A DNA stretch of 64,000 nt from Mantis religiosa (taxonomy: Eukaryota; Arthropoda; Insecta; Mantodea; Mantidae), in contig JAUKNK010000331.1 in assembly GCA_030765055.1 (NCBI GenBank), positions 62,001 through 126,000 of the forward strand. Direction: 5' to 3'. The position numbers were made by a program, and so were the translations under genes. Below are positions 44,085 through 54,839 of this stretch, in pieces (positions within the stretch are counted from its first letter, which is position 1; each line of letters starts with the position of its first letter). The notes below the pieces were generated by a model. It ran no database searches, was not told the origin of the DNA, and was given only the letters and a program-made list of their open reading frames with translations.

Positions 44085-45863
44085 ATTCAGATAATTAAAT
44101 CTTTAAAGAAAAAGGATGTAATCTTCTCAAGGGCTGATAAAGGGAACAAAATAGTAATCTTAGATACAGCTACATACAAAGAAAAAATGTTAGAGTTACT
44201 ACAACAAAAAGAATTCCAGGAAATAGATTCTAATCCACTCAACCGATGCATAAAAGATGTACAAAAAACCATCATTAATAGTAAAATTTTAACAACTACA
44301 GAACAAAAAACTATCAAACCAGACAACCCTACCCTTGCAAGAATATATGGTTTGCCTAAAATACACAAACCCAACATACCCATGAGACCCATTGTAAATA
44401 ATATAAACACTCCTACTTACCTTCTGGCAAAATGGCTAACCAAAAAATTTCAGTCCTTTCCACAATTCCATACTCTGAGTATAAAAAACTCTTTAGACCT
44501 GGTAGAAAAAATTCAAAATCTTAAACTAAAACCTCATGACACTTTAGTATCCTTTGATGTCCGCTCCCTCTTCCCTAGCATTCCATTAGACAAACTTTTG
44601 ATTCAACTGAAAAAATGGCTAAATTCTATAAACCTGGATGCCAATGCAATAGAAGAATATGTGGCAATGACTGAATTATGTATACATCAAAATTATTTTG
44701 TCTTCGATGGAAAATATTACAAACAAATTTCAGGACTAGCTATGGGAAGCCCGCTATCACCATTTTTGGCCAATCTATACATGAGCTTTTTCGAAACACA
44801 TATTACTAAAGCCTTCCCTCATATGTTTAAAACATGGTACAGATACGTAGACGACATCTTTGCAATAGTGCCCTGCAAACTAATAGATGCTGCTTTGAAA
44901 CTACTCAACCTGCAAGAACCCAGCATACAATTCACAGTAGAAACTGAAGAGGACTTTACTCTACCTTTTTTAGACCTTAAAATCAAAAAAGGCAATGAAA
45001 AACTAGAATTTGGCATTCATAGAAAAGCAACACACACAGATAATTACATCAAAGCAAATAGTTTCAACCCAATTCCACACAAACATGCAACCATCAACAG
45101 TCTGACACACAGATTAGTAAATCTACCTCTCAGCCAGCAAGAATATCAAAACGAGTACCATCAAATCTTAAAAACTGCAATTAAAAATGGATATGGAAAA
45201 AACCTTGTAGATAAAAAACTAAAATTATTCAAACTTCAAAAGAAATTAAAACAGATCACAGCTCTCACACCAATAAAACAAGAAACTAGATTTGCTAAAT
45301 TTACTTACCACCCCTGGGCCACAAAAAAGTTCCAAAAAATATTCAAGAAATACAATATAACATTGGCACCAAAAAACAATTACAACATTAAAAACCTACT
45401 TCACAGTAATAATACTGATAAGATAAAACCAGAGGAAAAGTCAGGCATTTACAAAATTAAGTGTAAAGACTGTGAAAAAATTTACATAGGAAGGACAAAA
45501 AGGAACATAGGCACTAGAAAGAAAGAACACTTCAGGCACTTAAGATACAAAAATATTGATAAGTCCGCAATAGCAGCTCATTTCTGGTCTGAAAATCATG
45601 AAATTGAAGATAGCACAGAATTACTAAAATACGTACAAAAACATAGTGAACTCGTCATATGGGAGAGGATATACATAGAAAAACATAAAAACCAACTAAT
45701 GAACTTTGAAATCCTGCTAGAAGAGAATCCCACTTTTCAGTTCATCACTAAATCAACAGATGGCAGCAACAACCCCAGAATTACCCACACCGCTGGATCT
45801 AGCGTCAGTCGCACAAGAGCCGTAGATGCAAGCGAAGATTTGCGAAACATGTCCTCAAAATAG
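44076..45863 (+). CDS. Penelope-like reverse transcriptase with GIY-YIG endonuclease, right arm
   Basis: 595 codons, the same protein as 42207-44084 except Phe for Ser in EEDFTLPFLD and Leu for Pro in NFEILLEEN. An extra A near 44066 (GCCAAATAAAAC against GCCAATAAAAC) shifts the N-terminal end, so the reading begins at a TTG after the damage. All RT motifs (SFDVRS, AMGSPLSP, YVDD) and the GIY-YIG residues are present. The stop is followed by about 95 nt of 3' sequence including CGAAAGTGAAGCAGATGTG and GCGACTCATC, also seen in the 40.1-kb fragment. No ATG or promoter is visible because both arms end inside the gene. Confidence 0.9.
   Translation: MKQIQIIKSLKKKDVIFSRADKGNKIVILDTATYKEKMLELLQQKEFQEIDSNPLNRCIKDVQKTIINSKILTTTEQKTIKPDNPTLARIYGLPKIHKPNIPMRPIVNNINTPTYLLAKWLTKKFQSFPQFHTLSIKNSLDLVEKIQNLKLKPHDTLVSFDVRSLFPSIPLDKLLIQLKKWLNSINLDANAIEEYVAMTELCIHQNYFVFDGKYYKQISGLAMGSPLSPFLANLYMSFFETHITKAFPHMFKTWYRYVDDIFAIVPCKLIDAALKLLNLQEPSIQFTVETEEDFTLPFLDLKIKKGNEKLEFGIHRKATHTDNYIKANSFNPIPHKHATINSLTHRLVNLPLSQQEYQNEYHQILKTAIKNGYGKNLVDKKLKLFKLQKKLKQITALTPIKQETRFAKFTYHPWATKKFQKIFKKYNITLAPKNNYNIKNLLHSNNTDKIKPEEKSGIYKIKCKDCEKIYIGRTKRNIGTRKKEHFRHLRYKNIDKSAIAAHFWSENHEIEDSTELLKYVQKHSELVIWERIYIEKHKNQLMNFEILLEENPTFQFITKSTDGSNNPRITHTAGSSVSRTRAVDASEDLRNMSSK
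45822..45853 (+). ncRNA. Degenerate hammerhead-like motif, right PLE arm
   Basis: GTAGATG, helix II GCAA/TTGC around GCGAAGAT, GAAA, then CATGTC with palindrome ACATGT. It overlaps the last codons of the PLE protein. Position and helices match the better motif at 10750-10784, but the CTGATGA core is degraded, so cleavage is unlikely. Confidence 0.4.
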
Positions 45864-45971
45864 GTACGAAAGTGAAGCAGATGTGTTAAAAAATGCGACT
45901 CATCTAAAATTTATAATTTTTCGCTTCACTGTGGTGTTCCAATACAGTTGAATCTCGATTTAATGTAATAT

Positions 45972-46570
45972 GTTGTCATTCAACGTTGCACAAAATCCTA
46001 ATTAGCAGAGAGTGAAACATCTGAACTATTATGTAATTTCAGATGGAGTTCTCGCCTGTAGCAAATCAGATGTGTTAGAGCCTTCAGCATTGCCACCTCG
46101 TTATCCCCACTCTTATATTTCCCTCTCTCTCTCTCTCTCGCACACTTGCGAGTGTTCTTGGCGCTAGACGTAAAGGAAAGCAAACTGAATTTTCCAAAGT
46201 TTTATAATAATGCAGTTGCTGAAATCATAATTGCAACATGGATATTCGTATGTTATGCAAATGTTTTAAATATTCAGTTTAAAATTAAATTTAGTTTATG
46301 AATTACTTATTTTTCTAATTAAACAAAAATAACAGCGGTGTATCCGTATAGCTGTGAATTTTACTTACATTAAGAGATAATTCATCATTGTCATTGTCTT
46401 CAATGTCTGAATACTGAAAATTTATCATGATAGGTTCCAAAATCTCGTTGCATGTTATTTCTTTCGAAAAGTCTTCTTCTTGTAGTTTATCTGATATCTC
46501 ATGCAGTTTTCCCAGTCTTGTTGTGTTCGTTGTCAATTTATTTGTGAATAAGTTGTTCAACGTCAGTTGA
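45972..46570. other. Unassigned DNA
   Basis: An acidic minus-strand frame (about 46370-46640, with SDIEDNDNDELSLN before a strong donor GTAAGT at about 46369) could be an exon, but its phase does not fit the next exon of the zinc-finger gene and it runs into the repeat at 46571. Left unassigned. Confidence 0.3.
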
Positions 46571-46990
46571 AAAATATTATTTCTGTTTGCAACATAATTT
46601 GAGCCTACATTAACTATTGGATTGTTCTAGCAGTAGTAAGGGGGAAGGTGGATACTGTCCTCATTGATCCAGCTGATACACTTTTTCATGGAAGAGTAAC
46701 TGAATAATGCTGCTTTGAACTCTCTAGAGTAAATAGAGATTACAAACCATTCATAAACAAAGATATAATGTGACAGACACGTTCTGCCAGACTAGCAAGA
46801 AGTGCATCGTTTCCTCTCATTGAATTTAACAAACACCTTGGCTTATTACGTAGAATATGAAGCTAGCTACAGTGAAGCAATAAATATTACACAAATAAAA
46901 ATATTTGCTACTAAGGCTTCACTTATCTTAAGAAATTGGTGTTGATACTTCTTTTCAAATGGAAACCAATTTTTAAATCCATTATAAAGG

Positions 46991-47810
46991 TTGATTTATA
47001 TTTTCTTTTATTTACAAGATAAAGCTATAAAATTCACATTAGAAACTGAAATTAATGGATTTCTTCCTTTTCTAGATTTGAAGATAAAAAGAAATAATGA
47101 TAAATTGGATTTTGGTATTTATAAGAAATCTACTCATATTGATAATTACATAAAAAATAAAAGTTTTAACCCTTTTTCATATAAATTTGCTGTTTTTAAT
47201 AGTTTGATTTATAGATTAAAATATATACCCCTTAATAAAGATGAATTTAATAAAGAATATAAACATATTATTAATATTACTTTAATTAATGGTTTTAATA
47301 AAGATTTTATACAAAAGAAGATTGAAAATTTAAATATCAAAAAAACTGTTAATGATATTTCTACCCTTAAAAAAATAAAAGGTGATTATAATTTAAAAAA
47401 ATTTACTTACCATCCTTGGGTTAATAAACATTTTCATATTTTTTTTTAAAGATGATCCTCAAAATAATTATAGTATTAAAAATTTATTACATTTTTCTAA
47501 AAAAGATAAAATTCCTAATAATAAAAAATCCGGTATTTATCAATTTAATTACTTAGATTGTGATCAAGTTTATATTGGAAAGATGAAACGTAATTTGGAA
47601 ACCAGAACGAAAGAACATTTTTGTAACATTAAGTATAAACAAACAGATAAATCGGCCATAGCAGATCATTTTTGGTCATTTAACCATGAAATATATCCAG
47701 AAGTTAAATTATTCAAACAATTAAATGGTCTGATAGTGGGAAAGGATATTTATTTTAAAAAATAAACATTGCATAATGAATTTTGAAATACCAGCAGTTG
47801 ATTCTATTTT
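46991..47810 (+). pseudogene. PLE B protein fragment: RT end and GIY-YIG endonuclease, one frameshift
   Basis: Starts AIKFTLETEINGFLPFLDLK, the RT segment after YVDD in PLE proteins, then DFGIYKKSTHIDNYI, KKFTYHPWVNKHF. A T-run at about 47442 shifts the frame; the next frame gives KSGIYQFNYLDCDQVYIGK, NLETRTKEHFCNIKY and SAIADHFWSFNHEI, the GIY-YIG domain, ending near YFKK with a stop, and then CIMNFEIPA in another frame. The catalytic RT core is missing through 5' truncation. About half identical to family A by eye, so it is a separate lineage. Confidence 0.8.
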
Positions 47811-47900
47811 TAGGTTTGTTTTGTTTTCAGATGTTGGTAATACTAAACGACATAAGAAAGGCATGTTAACCGGTATCCTTGACAACAGAGTATCTGTAGA

Positions 47901-47937
47901 CTGAGGATGCAAGCGATTTGTTTGCAAAATCGATTTC
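47901..47937 (+). ncRNA. Degenerate hammerhead-like motif, PLE B
   Basis: CTGAGGATG, helix II CAAgcg..TTG, then CAAAATCGATTTC: the GAAAC position reads CAAAA and the helix III palindrome is ATCGAT. Same place in the element as in the other PLEs. Core changes make activity unlikely. Confidence 0.3.
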
Positions 47938-48628
47938 CATTTGAAAAGAAGTATCAACACCAATTTCTTAAGATAAGTGAAGCCTTAGTGGCAAATATTT
48001 TTAATTGTGTTACACCTTGGCTTATTTAAAGTACATATTTCTTTTATCACGTCATGTCAAATGTTTACATTTCAGCTCTGAGTGATCTCAAATATACGTT
48101 CACGCATGCATGCCAACCAATAATGATATTCATTACAGTGTTTACGTTGCAATGCATTGTTATAATATAATGGTATCTAATGTATTTATTTGTACTAGAA
48201 AAACTATTTGAGATAAAAATATGGGTTTTTTATAATTATGTTAAATACATTACTCCCTCCTTCCTCATGGATCAGTTTTGGCAAAATCTAATTTTTGTGT
48301 TAGTGCGAATAGTATTTAATAAAGATTGATTAAGTTGGCCCTCCTCACACACCACATAGGCGGAATGCAATACGACAACACCGCAGGACTCTGATTAGTT
48401 GCTCACCGAGTAGCACTCAAGGACAGACACCTTCCCATTTGAAACACATAATAATATCGCAGCCAGCGAAATTATCAACAGCAGTATAAACAACAAAAGA
48501 CGTTATGTCAAATATCAAAATGAGCATTAAAGAACATAAAATTTACAAAAGACACCATTACAGTACAAGAGTTGTATTTTCTCATGTATTAAGCCTGTGA
48601 CTGTTTCTCTCTCTCTCTCTTCTCTCAC

Positions 48629-49640
48629 TTGCTCCAGCGCAGGAAGGCAAAAGGCAGAAACAAGAGAGTAAGGAGTGCAAGCACAAGCAATGAAGACAGA
48701 CATACTACAGACATCAAAGCAATGTTCTCTGACATTTTAAAAGAAATTAAAGAGCTCAAGGAACAGAACGACAATTTTACAGAGGAAACTAAACAAAACA
48801 TATCAGACCTATGTAATGAAATACACAACATGGACAAAAAAAGTAGAAAATAGATAAAATGTATAGGAAGACAGAACAACCAACAATCATAATGCCATGA
48901 AAGCATCAGTTAAACGGTTAGAGAATCAAATAAGGTCACTAAAAGAAGTAGAAGAATGCAGACAATGTCGGCATTAAAGAAACAATATAATCATAAAGAG
49001 CAAGGACCTCATTGGAGACCCACCCAGAGAAATCAACACTAAAATAAAGAACACTCTGCAAAAAGTGGGCTACATCGGCAAATACAAGAAAGTGTCATTC
49101 ATAGGCAAAGACCGCTTGAACAATGGAATAGTGAGGGTAGAATTTAGAAAAATGGAACACAAAATTAACATCCTGAAAAACAAAATCAATCTAAAAGGGG
49201 ATGACTGCTATGTTGATTCAAAACTCACAAGACAAGAAAGAGAAATACAGCAAAAAATCAGAGCGAGAGCGAAAAAGGGGCAACACTGTAAAAGCGGGTT
49301 AGCAAAATCTACTAATAAATGACAAATGGGTAAACTGGCAGTACATGATTCAACAGCAAATCACGTAAAAAGAACTAAAAACCCAATGACAACCGGGGAC
49401 AAAAATTTAATGTCAGTACACTGAGGACAGAGGAGAGGGAAGAACTAGACACTATCCTAGAACAAATAGAATATGACATACTAGGATTAAGTGAAAAAAG
49501 AAAACAGGCGAAGGCATCATAGAAAAGGAAAATGAAGACCTCTTCCATTACAAGGAAATGACTCCAGAACAAAAAAGGCATAGGGTTCATAATAAGAAAA
49601 TACTCCAAACACATGGTACAAGCAAGAAGCAGAACATGGA
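48629..49640 (+). pseudogene. LINE ORF1-like coiled coil and endonuclease start, copy 1
   Basis: Pieces in order: RKAKGRNKRVRSASTS, DIKAMFSDILKEIKELKEQN (coiled coil), NISDLCNEIHNMDKK, a stop, VKRLENQIRSLKEVEECR, YKKVSFIGKDRLNNGIVRVE (RNA-binding region), DDCYVDSKLTRQEREIQQK, and near 49415 LRTEEREELDTILEQIEYDILGLSEK, the opening of an APE-type endonuclease (ILGLSE). It then decays and stops before any reverse transcriptase. Closest in style to insect RTE/Jockey-type elements annotated as endonuclease-reverse transcriptase. Non-functional. Confidence 0.65.
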
Positions 49641-49715
49641 GAACAATTCAAAGACAGCGACAGCCCACAAACATCCTAAGTTAGTGAAGTCAATTTAATC
49701 AAAGTGACAGTGAAA

Positions 49716-50840
49716 TGAATTTATTGAGGTAACTAAAATTTTCCTCCAAAGAGATACACTAAAGCACCCTTCAGCACATATTAAAAGAGGTTTATGATAT
49801 TATTTCAAAGCAGTTACCAAATGCTTTGGTCAAGTAGCAGTCACTCTCTTCACTTTCTGACTGTGTTGTTGTTATTGAAGTTGACAACAGTTGAGCAGAA
49901 AACAAGAGTGAGAGAGTGAGTAAAACAAGCAATCGAAATCCATGAACTATGTTCAATGTTCCTTCTATAGGTATTGATGAAGAAATCTATAGTCTTTGAC
50001 AGAATAAAACAACACTCATATACATTGAGAAGCTTAGCCTGTGTTGGAAGCTCAAAGCGTAGCATCGGGATGCATTTTATAAGAAAAGGCGTGAAGCAAA
50101 ACAAGACTTAACCGTAGAATGTGTTGCAAATTATCTCTACACCAGGAATATAAAGCTTGGGCAATACTTTTGATAACTAGTGTACTTGCAAGAAAGACAA
50201 AAACTTACTTTTCATGTATTTCCTAATACTCAAGGGTTGGCACTATTCTGACATGCATGTACAGTTGTATCAAAATGAATTATTTTGTTGACAATGAGAA
50301 TTTAATTTCTACATAAGATGGTGTCTGAAAAAGTGAAGCGCAGGTGTGCTGTAGACTGTCTCACTGATCTCATCTACTTGTATAGTATGTAATACAAGTA
50401 TATTTGCTCTTTAAATCATCTTCCTTTCATTTTCTTTTCTCGGAGTCAGTATGAAAGCCTTAGCTAGTAGCAAATTATTACTTGGTGCTAATGTAATTAT
50501 TATTTTTTTAATTTACATCCTGCAATGTAACAACATATAGGATCATGAATGGGTAAAAGTGCAGAATAGGTGCGCAGTTATGTTGGTACGGAATGACGGC
50601 AGGAAAACAAGTTGTTGCCAACTGCGACACACCGATATACCTGAATACAGAGTAGCGTTGCCAACACATTCTTTTTCTTATTATAAACTAGCGATAGTAA
50701 TGCAAATAGTGCATAGTACGCTTTGGATATTATTATAATCATTAACAACAATAATAACGATAATGATCATGATGATCATTATAACAATAATAATAATAAT
50801 ACTAACAATAATAATAAAAATAACCACAATAATAATTAAT
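49716..50840. other. Unassigned AT-rich DNA
   Basis: No gene or repeat identified. 50650-50700 (CCAACACATTCTTTTTCTTA) resembles 10668-10690, the flank of PLE C. Confidence 0.4.
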
Positions 50841-50949
<109 letters not shown>

Positions 50950-51240
50950 CAACTACGGCAATGATCCACTGATCTTTACATCGCGTATTACAGTATTGCT
51001 GGTTTGATTGCGTAATGTTATTTTCTGCGGTAGCATGCTCTGGAGGTTGCCAACGCCCAAGCAATGACGTCAGAGCTACGATTCTTTTCGCACTTATTCT
51101 GCACTTTTACGGATGAATGAAATGATGCTCAGAAGAGCCCAGGGTCCATATAATTTAGAGTTGGGAAATAATCTTAACCAGGTGACTCACACTGACCGAG
51201 ATTCGAACTCAGGAGCTCCTGAACGGGAGGGAGATATGCT
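50950..51240. repeat. Dispersed repeat next to a solo 108-bp unit with tRNA-like tail
   Basis: 50960-51065 resembles 16790-16905. From 51110 a single unit of the 108-bp family (GGATGAATGAAATGATGCTC, then GAGCCCAGGGTCCATA) passes into the tail ACTGACCGAGATTCGAACTC, the B-box-like inverse also bounding the main array at 20255-20345. Confidence 0.6.
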
Positions 51241-51244
51241 ACCA

Positions 51245-52262
51245 AGGTGGGCATAATGCAATTAGCATAATATGCTCATAATATAAACAAGTTGGTAGCA
51301 TCTTTACACATTATTTACTACTTGGAGTCAATTGTACTATGGTGACAGTAGACAATGTCCGCAGCTTCTTTCAGAATTACATGCTTTATAAAATGCTATG
51401 AAACCTCACCTTTGTTTTGTGAAATGTCAAAGAAGTATATATTTCGCATGAATCACAATTCAGTTTTATTTTAATAACCAAGTATGAAATCGACTGTCGG
51501 TATAAAAACTCAATTGGTGGCATAAAGTATCTTACACGATGAAACGTCTCAAATCTCTTTTAAGAACATATTAACGACATTTGTCAGATGATATAAAAAG
51601 GATTTATTTACAAAGTTCTGTAAATTTCAATGTGAAAGTTGCAAGGTTAGAAAAACATTGCAGTACGGCTGGAATAACGTTTAACTTAAGCGGACCCGTC
51701 TTAAAACGATAATTCAAAATGTTATTATAATGCATGCTGTACTTCAACTCTTATACACGTAAATTAAAACAAAAACAAGTACCATTTGCCTTGCTACTCT
51801 GTCATATATATAAGACCTTGTTTGTTGACGCTATTGCCAACCTACCGGGCTGCTTCTTCCTCTATTCTGGATAACGATTGTAGAATGAGAAGTTTTGTAC
51901 TCCGAAAATTCTGTTGAATTCCACTGTTAAGTATTTTTTGGTCAAAATAGCTCATTTTTGTTGATTTGATTTAAGTAAACAGATAATTTATGATGAGTTT
52001 TTAAAATCAAATAACCAATATGAATAAGATAATTGTTTATTAAATTAAATTCTATCAGCCCGGATGTTCCATCAATGTTGAAAATAACATTAATTTTGAA
52101 TAACTTTTCATAATGTTTTTTCTTACGACCATATTTATTTACATAGTGAATAAAAAGCTAACGAGAATAGTCAAATCACGCAATCTACATTACCTCCTAC
52201 CTTGAAGTGTGGGAAACCTTGTTTATGCAATTTCAACACAGTAATAAGTTTGCATAAGTCAT
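51245..52262. other. Unassigned AT-rich DNA with one dispersed repeat
   Basis: 52080-52195 (CATAATGTTTTTTCTTACGA, then TTTACATAGTGAATAAAAAG) is repeated at 61555-61665. No gene. Confidence 0.45.
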
Positions 52263-52263
52263 T

Positions 52264-52578
52264 TTATCTAGTGATTTCCATAGTATGACGGTCCAATTCT
52301 AAGGGATACAGGCGCCGGACTGGACGTATCAAAATCACATTTGCCGTCTTCAGTTTGGCAACTCTAACAACCTGATCCTTGGAGGAACATTGCTGGCGCA
52401 AGAGAAGCCAAATATTCTGGGGTTTCTGGACGCTTAAAATGTCTTCACGCATAATGGTTTTTGTCTTGACACGTATAAGACGTGCTTCTTCTCTAATGCC
52501 CTCTATGTCGTTACTGTTTTGAGGAAAGGATTTCAACTTCATGAATTTATTTTTAATTGACACTAGATACCAAGCCAT
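52264..52578 (-). pseudogene. BEL/Pao retrotransposon C-terminal fragment
   Basis: Minus frame of 104 codons. SSKDQVVRVAKLKTANVILI, then RPVRRLYPLELD, matches the C-terminal domain of BEL/Pao polyproteins (DUF5641: VRVVxLKTxxGxxxRPVxxLYPLE). IWLLLRQQCS precedes it. The rest of the polyprotein and both LTRs were not found. Confidence 0.6.
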
Positions 52579-52579
52579 T

Positions 52580-53010
52580 CTTTTAAATCCACATGAAATG
52601 TTTTAAGTTAGATTCTGACCAACTTAAACGACCTAGTTTTATCTTCTGTTGGCAGGTGGAATCCTATGTAGCATTCAATCACAGAAGAAATACGATCAGC
52701 ATCATCGGACGTTGTGGTTGCCGCTAAGGTCACAGAACATAAGTTCTTGTTTGTAGAGGGCGCTGTTGTAGTTTAAAATCTCTTTGAATTGATTAGTAAT
52801 GTCAGGGGGCAGTGAAAAAGCTGAGAGTGTAAAATCAATAATAGGAAAAGAAGACGAACGATTTAACAAACATTTTCGGAACTTCAGCTACTGCAAATTT
52901 TCTTGTATATTAGTATCGAATGTACAAAATATTTCAATAAGTTTATCCGATTGGAAATTGGATTTTGGCTAACGTAAATTAAGGTCAGTAAACCTTAATC
53001 ATGGACTCCA
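52580..53010. other. Unassigned DNA
   Basis: No open frame or repeat worth naming. It could be degraded BEL/Pao sequence upstream of 52264-52578. Confidence 0.35.
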
Positions 53011-53019
53011 AAAAGCCGA

Positions 53020-53545
53020 ATTAATCAAATTCTACTGACGAATCAACCAGTACCGATTCAGACAAAGCTTCGCAAGGAGATACTTCAATAACCATAAATT
53101 CAACATACAAAGAAGAAACTGAGGCACCCGAAGAAGAGAGCCCTAGAAGAAATGTAACACGGAAATCAGATCTAAAAAGAGTGTTATCTCCTAGAAACGT
53201 GGCTGCTCATACAGCATCAACAGCTGAAGCATATATGTTTGAGAATGCTCCTACACACCAGAATGAAGAGTACATGAGTAAAAAAAATAGATGAGAATGC
53301 ATCAACAGCAGAGGAATCTATGGTGCAAAATGCTCCGACACTCCAAATTAATGAGAACAGGTGTAACAAAACGGATGATAAGAACTTAACAGATTAACAA
53401 TCTGTAACAGAAATAGATGAATTACAGGTACCCTCTCCCATATTAACAAAACCGTCAAACCCAGAACTCATTTATGAAGAATTACCACCAGAGGATTCAT
53501 GAAGTGATGAGGAAGATACATATTCAGATGATAGCTAATCCAGCG
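53020..53545 (+). pseudogene. Acidic, low-complexity ORF remnant, family unknown
   Basis: Plus strand: STDESTSTDSDKASQGDTS, EETEAPEEESPRRNVTRK, STAEAYMFENAPTHQNEE, a shift, then a second similar segment STAEESMVQNAPTLQINEN, ending EELPPEDS and SDEEDTYSDDS. The two STAE..NAPT segments show an internal duplication. Stops break it. It could be a retroelement gag or a host acidic protein; nothing decides. Confidence 0.35.
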
Positions 53546-53549
53546 TCGT

Positions 53550-54295
53550 GATTCCCGGTATTCTGGGTGAGTGACATTCCGAACATTAAACTGATTTGTA
53601 AAATCAAATGACCCCGTAGTAAATAGACACTGAACCAAGCACTTTACGCCGTCAAGAATACTACTGATTTTAGTGTATCAAGTGTAATATTTAAAACTTT
53701 AGTCGTACATTTTCCTATCTCTCAATTAAGTGTGTGATTATACAACGAAGAAACAACTGAAATGGGGAAAAGAATATTAAATGTCAGCTTGGAGGTTAAA
53801 CGTGTCATATTAGTAAGGCGAATATCAAGATTACCCTATTGTGGCAGGAGAAAGCAGATTTCTTTATTCATTATCTGCAGTAAAATTTACAGTGTAATTC
53901 ATAGTATCGTCAGATACATGAGATTATACAAAACAATTCATAGATTTAGATCAACTATAATAATTACATGGAATTCATAGCTTCGTCAATGCGCAAGACA
54001 ATAAATACAGTATGATTAAATGTAATGTATACCTTGACATTAATGTACAAACAATAAATGGAATGTAATAATGTATCTACTCTTAAGAATATAGCAATAT
54101 AGCAAGCATGTTATACATTCTTTGACTATTCACCGTTTAGTATACAAAACACAATAATTTCAAAAGAAACAGAAAAATGACAAGAATTTCAAAAATATTA
54201 AGCTGAGATTAATCACAACGCAGCTTTTTTGAACTAAAGTGGTCATATCGGCGGCCATTCTCCTTTGGAACACATCAAAGGTGTTTACTCGTATT
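53550..54295. other. Unassigned AT-rich DNA
   Basis: Nothing recognised beyond short open frames. Confidence 0.4.
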
Positions 54296-54299
54296 TGGT

Positions 54300-54485
54300 G
54301 GGTTTTAATCATTAGATCACGGACACATTCGCATTCTCATTCATGCTTCCAGACTCTGGGGATGATGAGGAGTTATCTTGGTCGGAGTAAAATCTCCACC
54401 CCCATCGCCAGGAACCGAATCCAGGAACCCTAGTATGACAGGCAGGTGCTCCACCGACTGAGCTACGGGACCAGTCACAACTCAC
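54300..54485 (-). mobile_element. tRNA-derived SINE, family D
   Basis: Minus strand: CCCGTAGCTCAGTCGGTGGA (A box, near 54466), GCACCTGCCTGTCATACTAG (anticodon-arm region) and GGTTCCTGGATTCGGTTCC (B box, near 54416), followed by a non-tRNA body to about 54300. The cloverleaf is imperfect, so I take it as a SINE and not a working tRNA gene. Only copy in the window. Confidence 0.6.
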
Positions 54486-54839
54486 TTTGTACAATAATAG
54501 AGGAATTTTTTTTTCACCAAGATACAGTATCACAGTCAAACGTCAAGACTAAAAACTATCACTTTATGTGTGGCTAATTGAAATTCCTGTATGGGATATG
54601 GCATGTGAAACAACACGAGTTTATTTAATTTACTTTTCAATTGTTATCCAATTATTTTATTTTCTGTGGTGATTTATTATATGAACAAATTCCTCAGTGG
54701 ACAATGCTGTTGAGGCTTTTGTTAATCCTGTGGGAGTTTAAATGCAAATTATTTGAATTCTGGTGTTGTTCAAAAGAAAATCAATTTTTTTTTTTAATAT
54801 CTTGTATTTGGACAAAACACAATTTTTAAGGTATACACT

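Larger units (their letters stand above)
42154..45958. mobile_element. Head-to-head pair of PLE family A copies, a 3.8-kb palindrome
   Basis: Left arm 42154-44040 (minus) and right arm 44041-45958 (plus) are near-identical inverted copies of one PLE, both truncated at the 5' end at nearly the same codon. The centre (AATATAGGAGCTGA, about 44030-44043) is the only unpaired part. The proteins differ at two residues. The right arm carries the full 3' end (to about 45958); the left lacks its last about 45 nt. Flanks TAATGTAGTAT (42143-42153) and TAATGTAATAT (45961-45971) look like one target duplication with a single mismatch. Confidence 0.85.
46848..48011 (+). mobile_element. Penelope-like element B (AT-rich) with inverted arm and 15-bp target duplication
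   Basis: Flanked by ACACCTTGGCTTATT at 46833-46847 and 48012-48026. The left 46885-46973 is an inverted copy of the 3' end 47928-48010 (GCTTCACTTATCTTAAGAAA against TTTCTTAAGATAAGTGAAGC). The left arm has an outer extension (46848-46884, with ACAGTGAAGCAATAA) absent on the right. The forward arm starts within the RT near 47020. Unusually AT-rich. The uninterrupted site is at about 62283-62297. Confidence 0.85.
46571..49715 (+). mobile_element. LINE-like unit, copy 1, interrupted by a PLE
   Basis: 46571-46847 plus 48027-49715 match 62020-63990 over their length. The 5' part is non-coding; 48629-49620 holds remnants of a coiled-coil ORF1 and the start of an endonuclease. The two copies end at the same place (CCTAAGTTAGTGAAGTCAAT then about AGTGACAGTGAAATGAA), so this is probably a short non-autonomous form or an old duplication. 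The PLE insertion accounts for 46848-48011. Confidence 0.65.

Noticed and set aside
43054..44410. Open frames antisense to the PLE genes
   Set aside because: Shadows of the conserved PLE reading frame; identical in both arms only because the arms are inverted copies.
46315..46640. Extra 5' exon of the zinc-finger gene
   Set aside because: A strong donor follows the acidic stretch, but splicing to the acceptor near 41760 gives a stop within eight codons.
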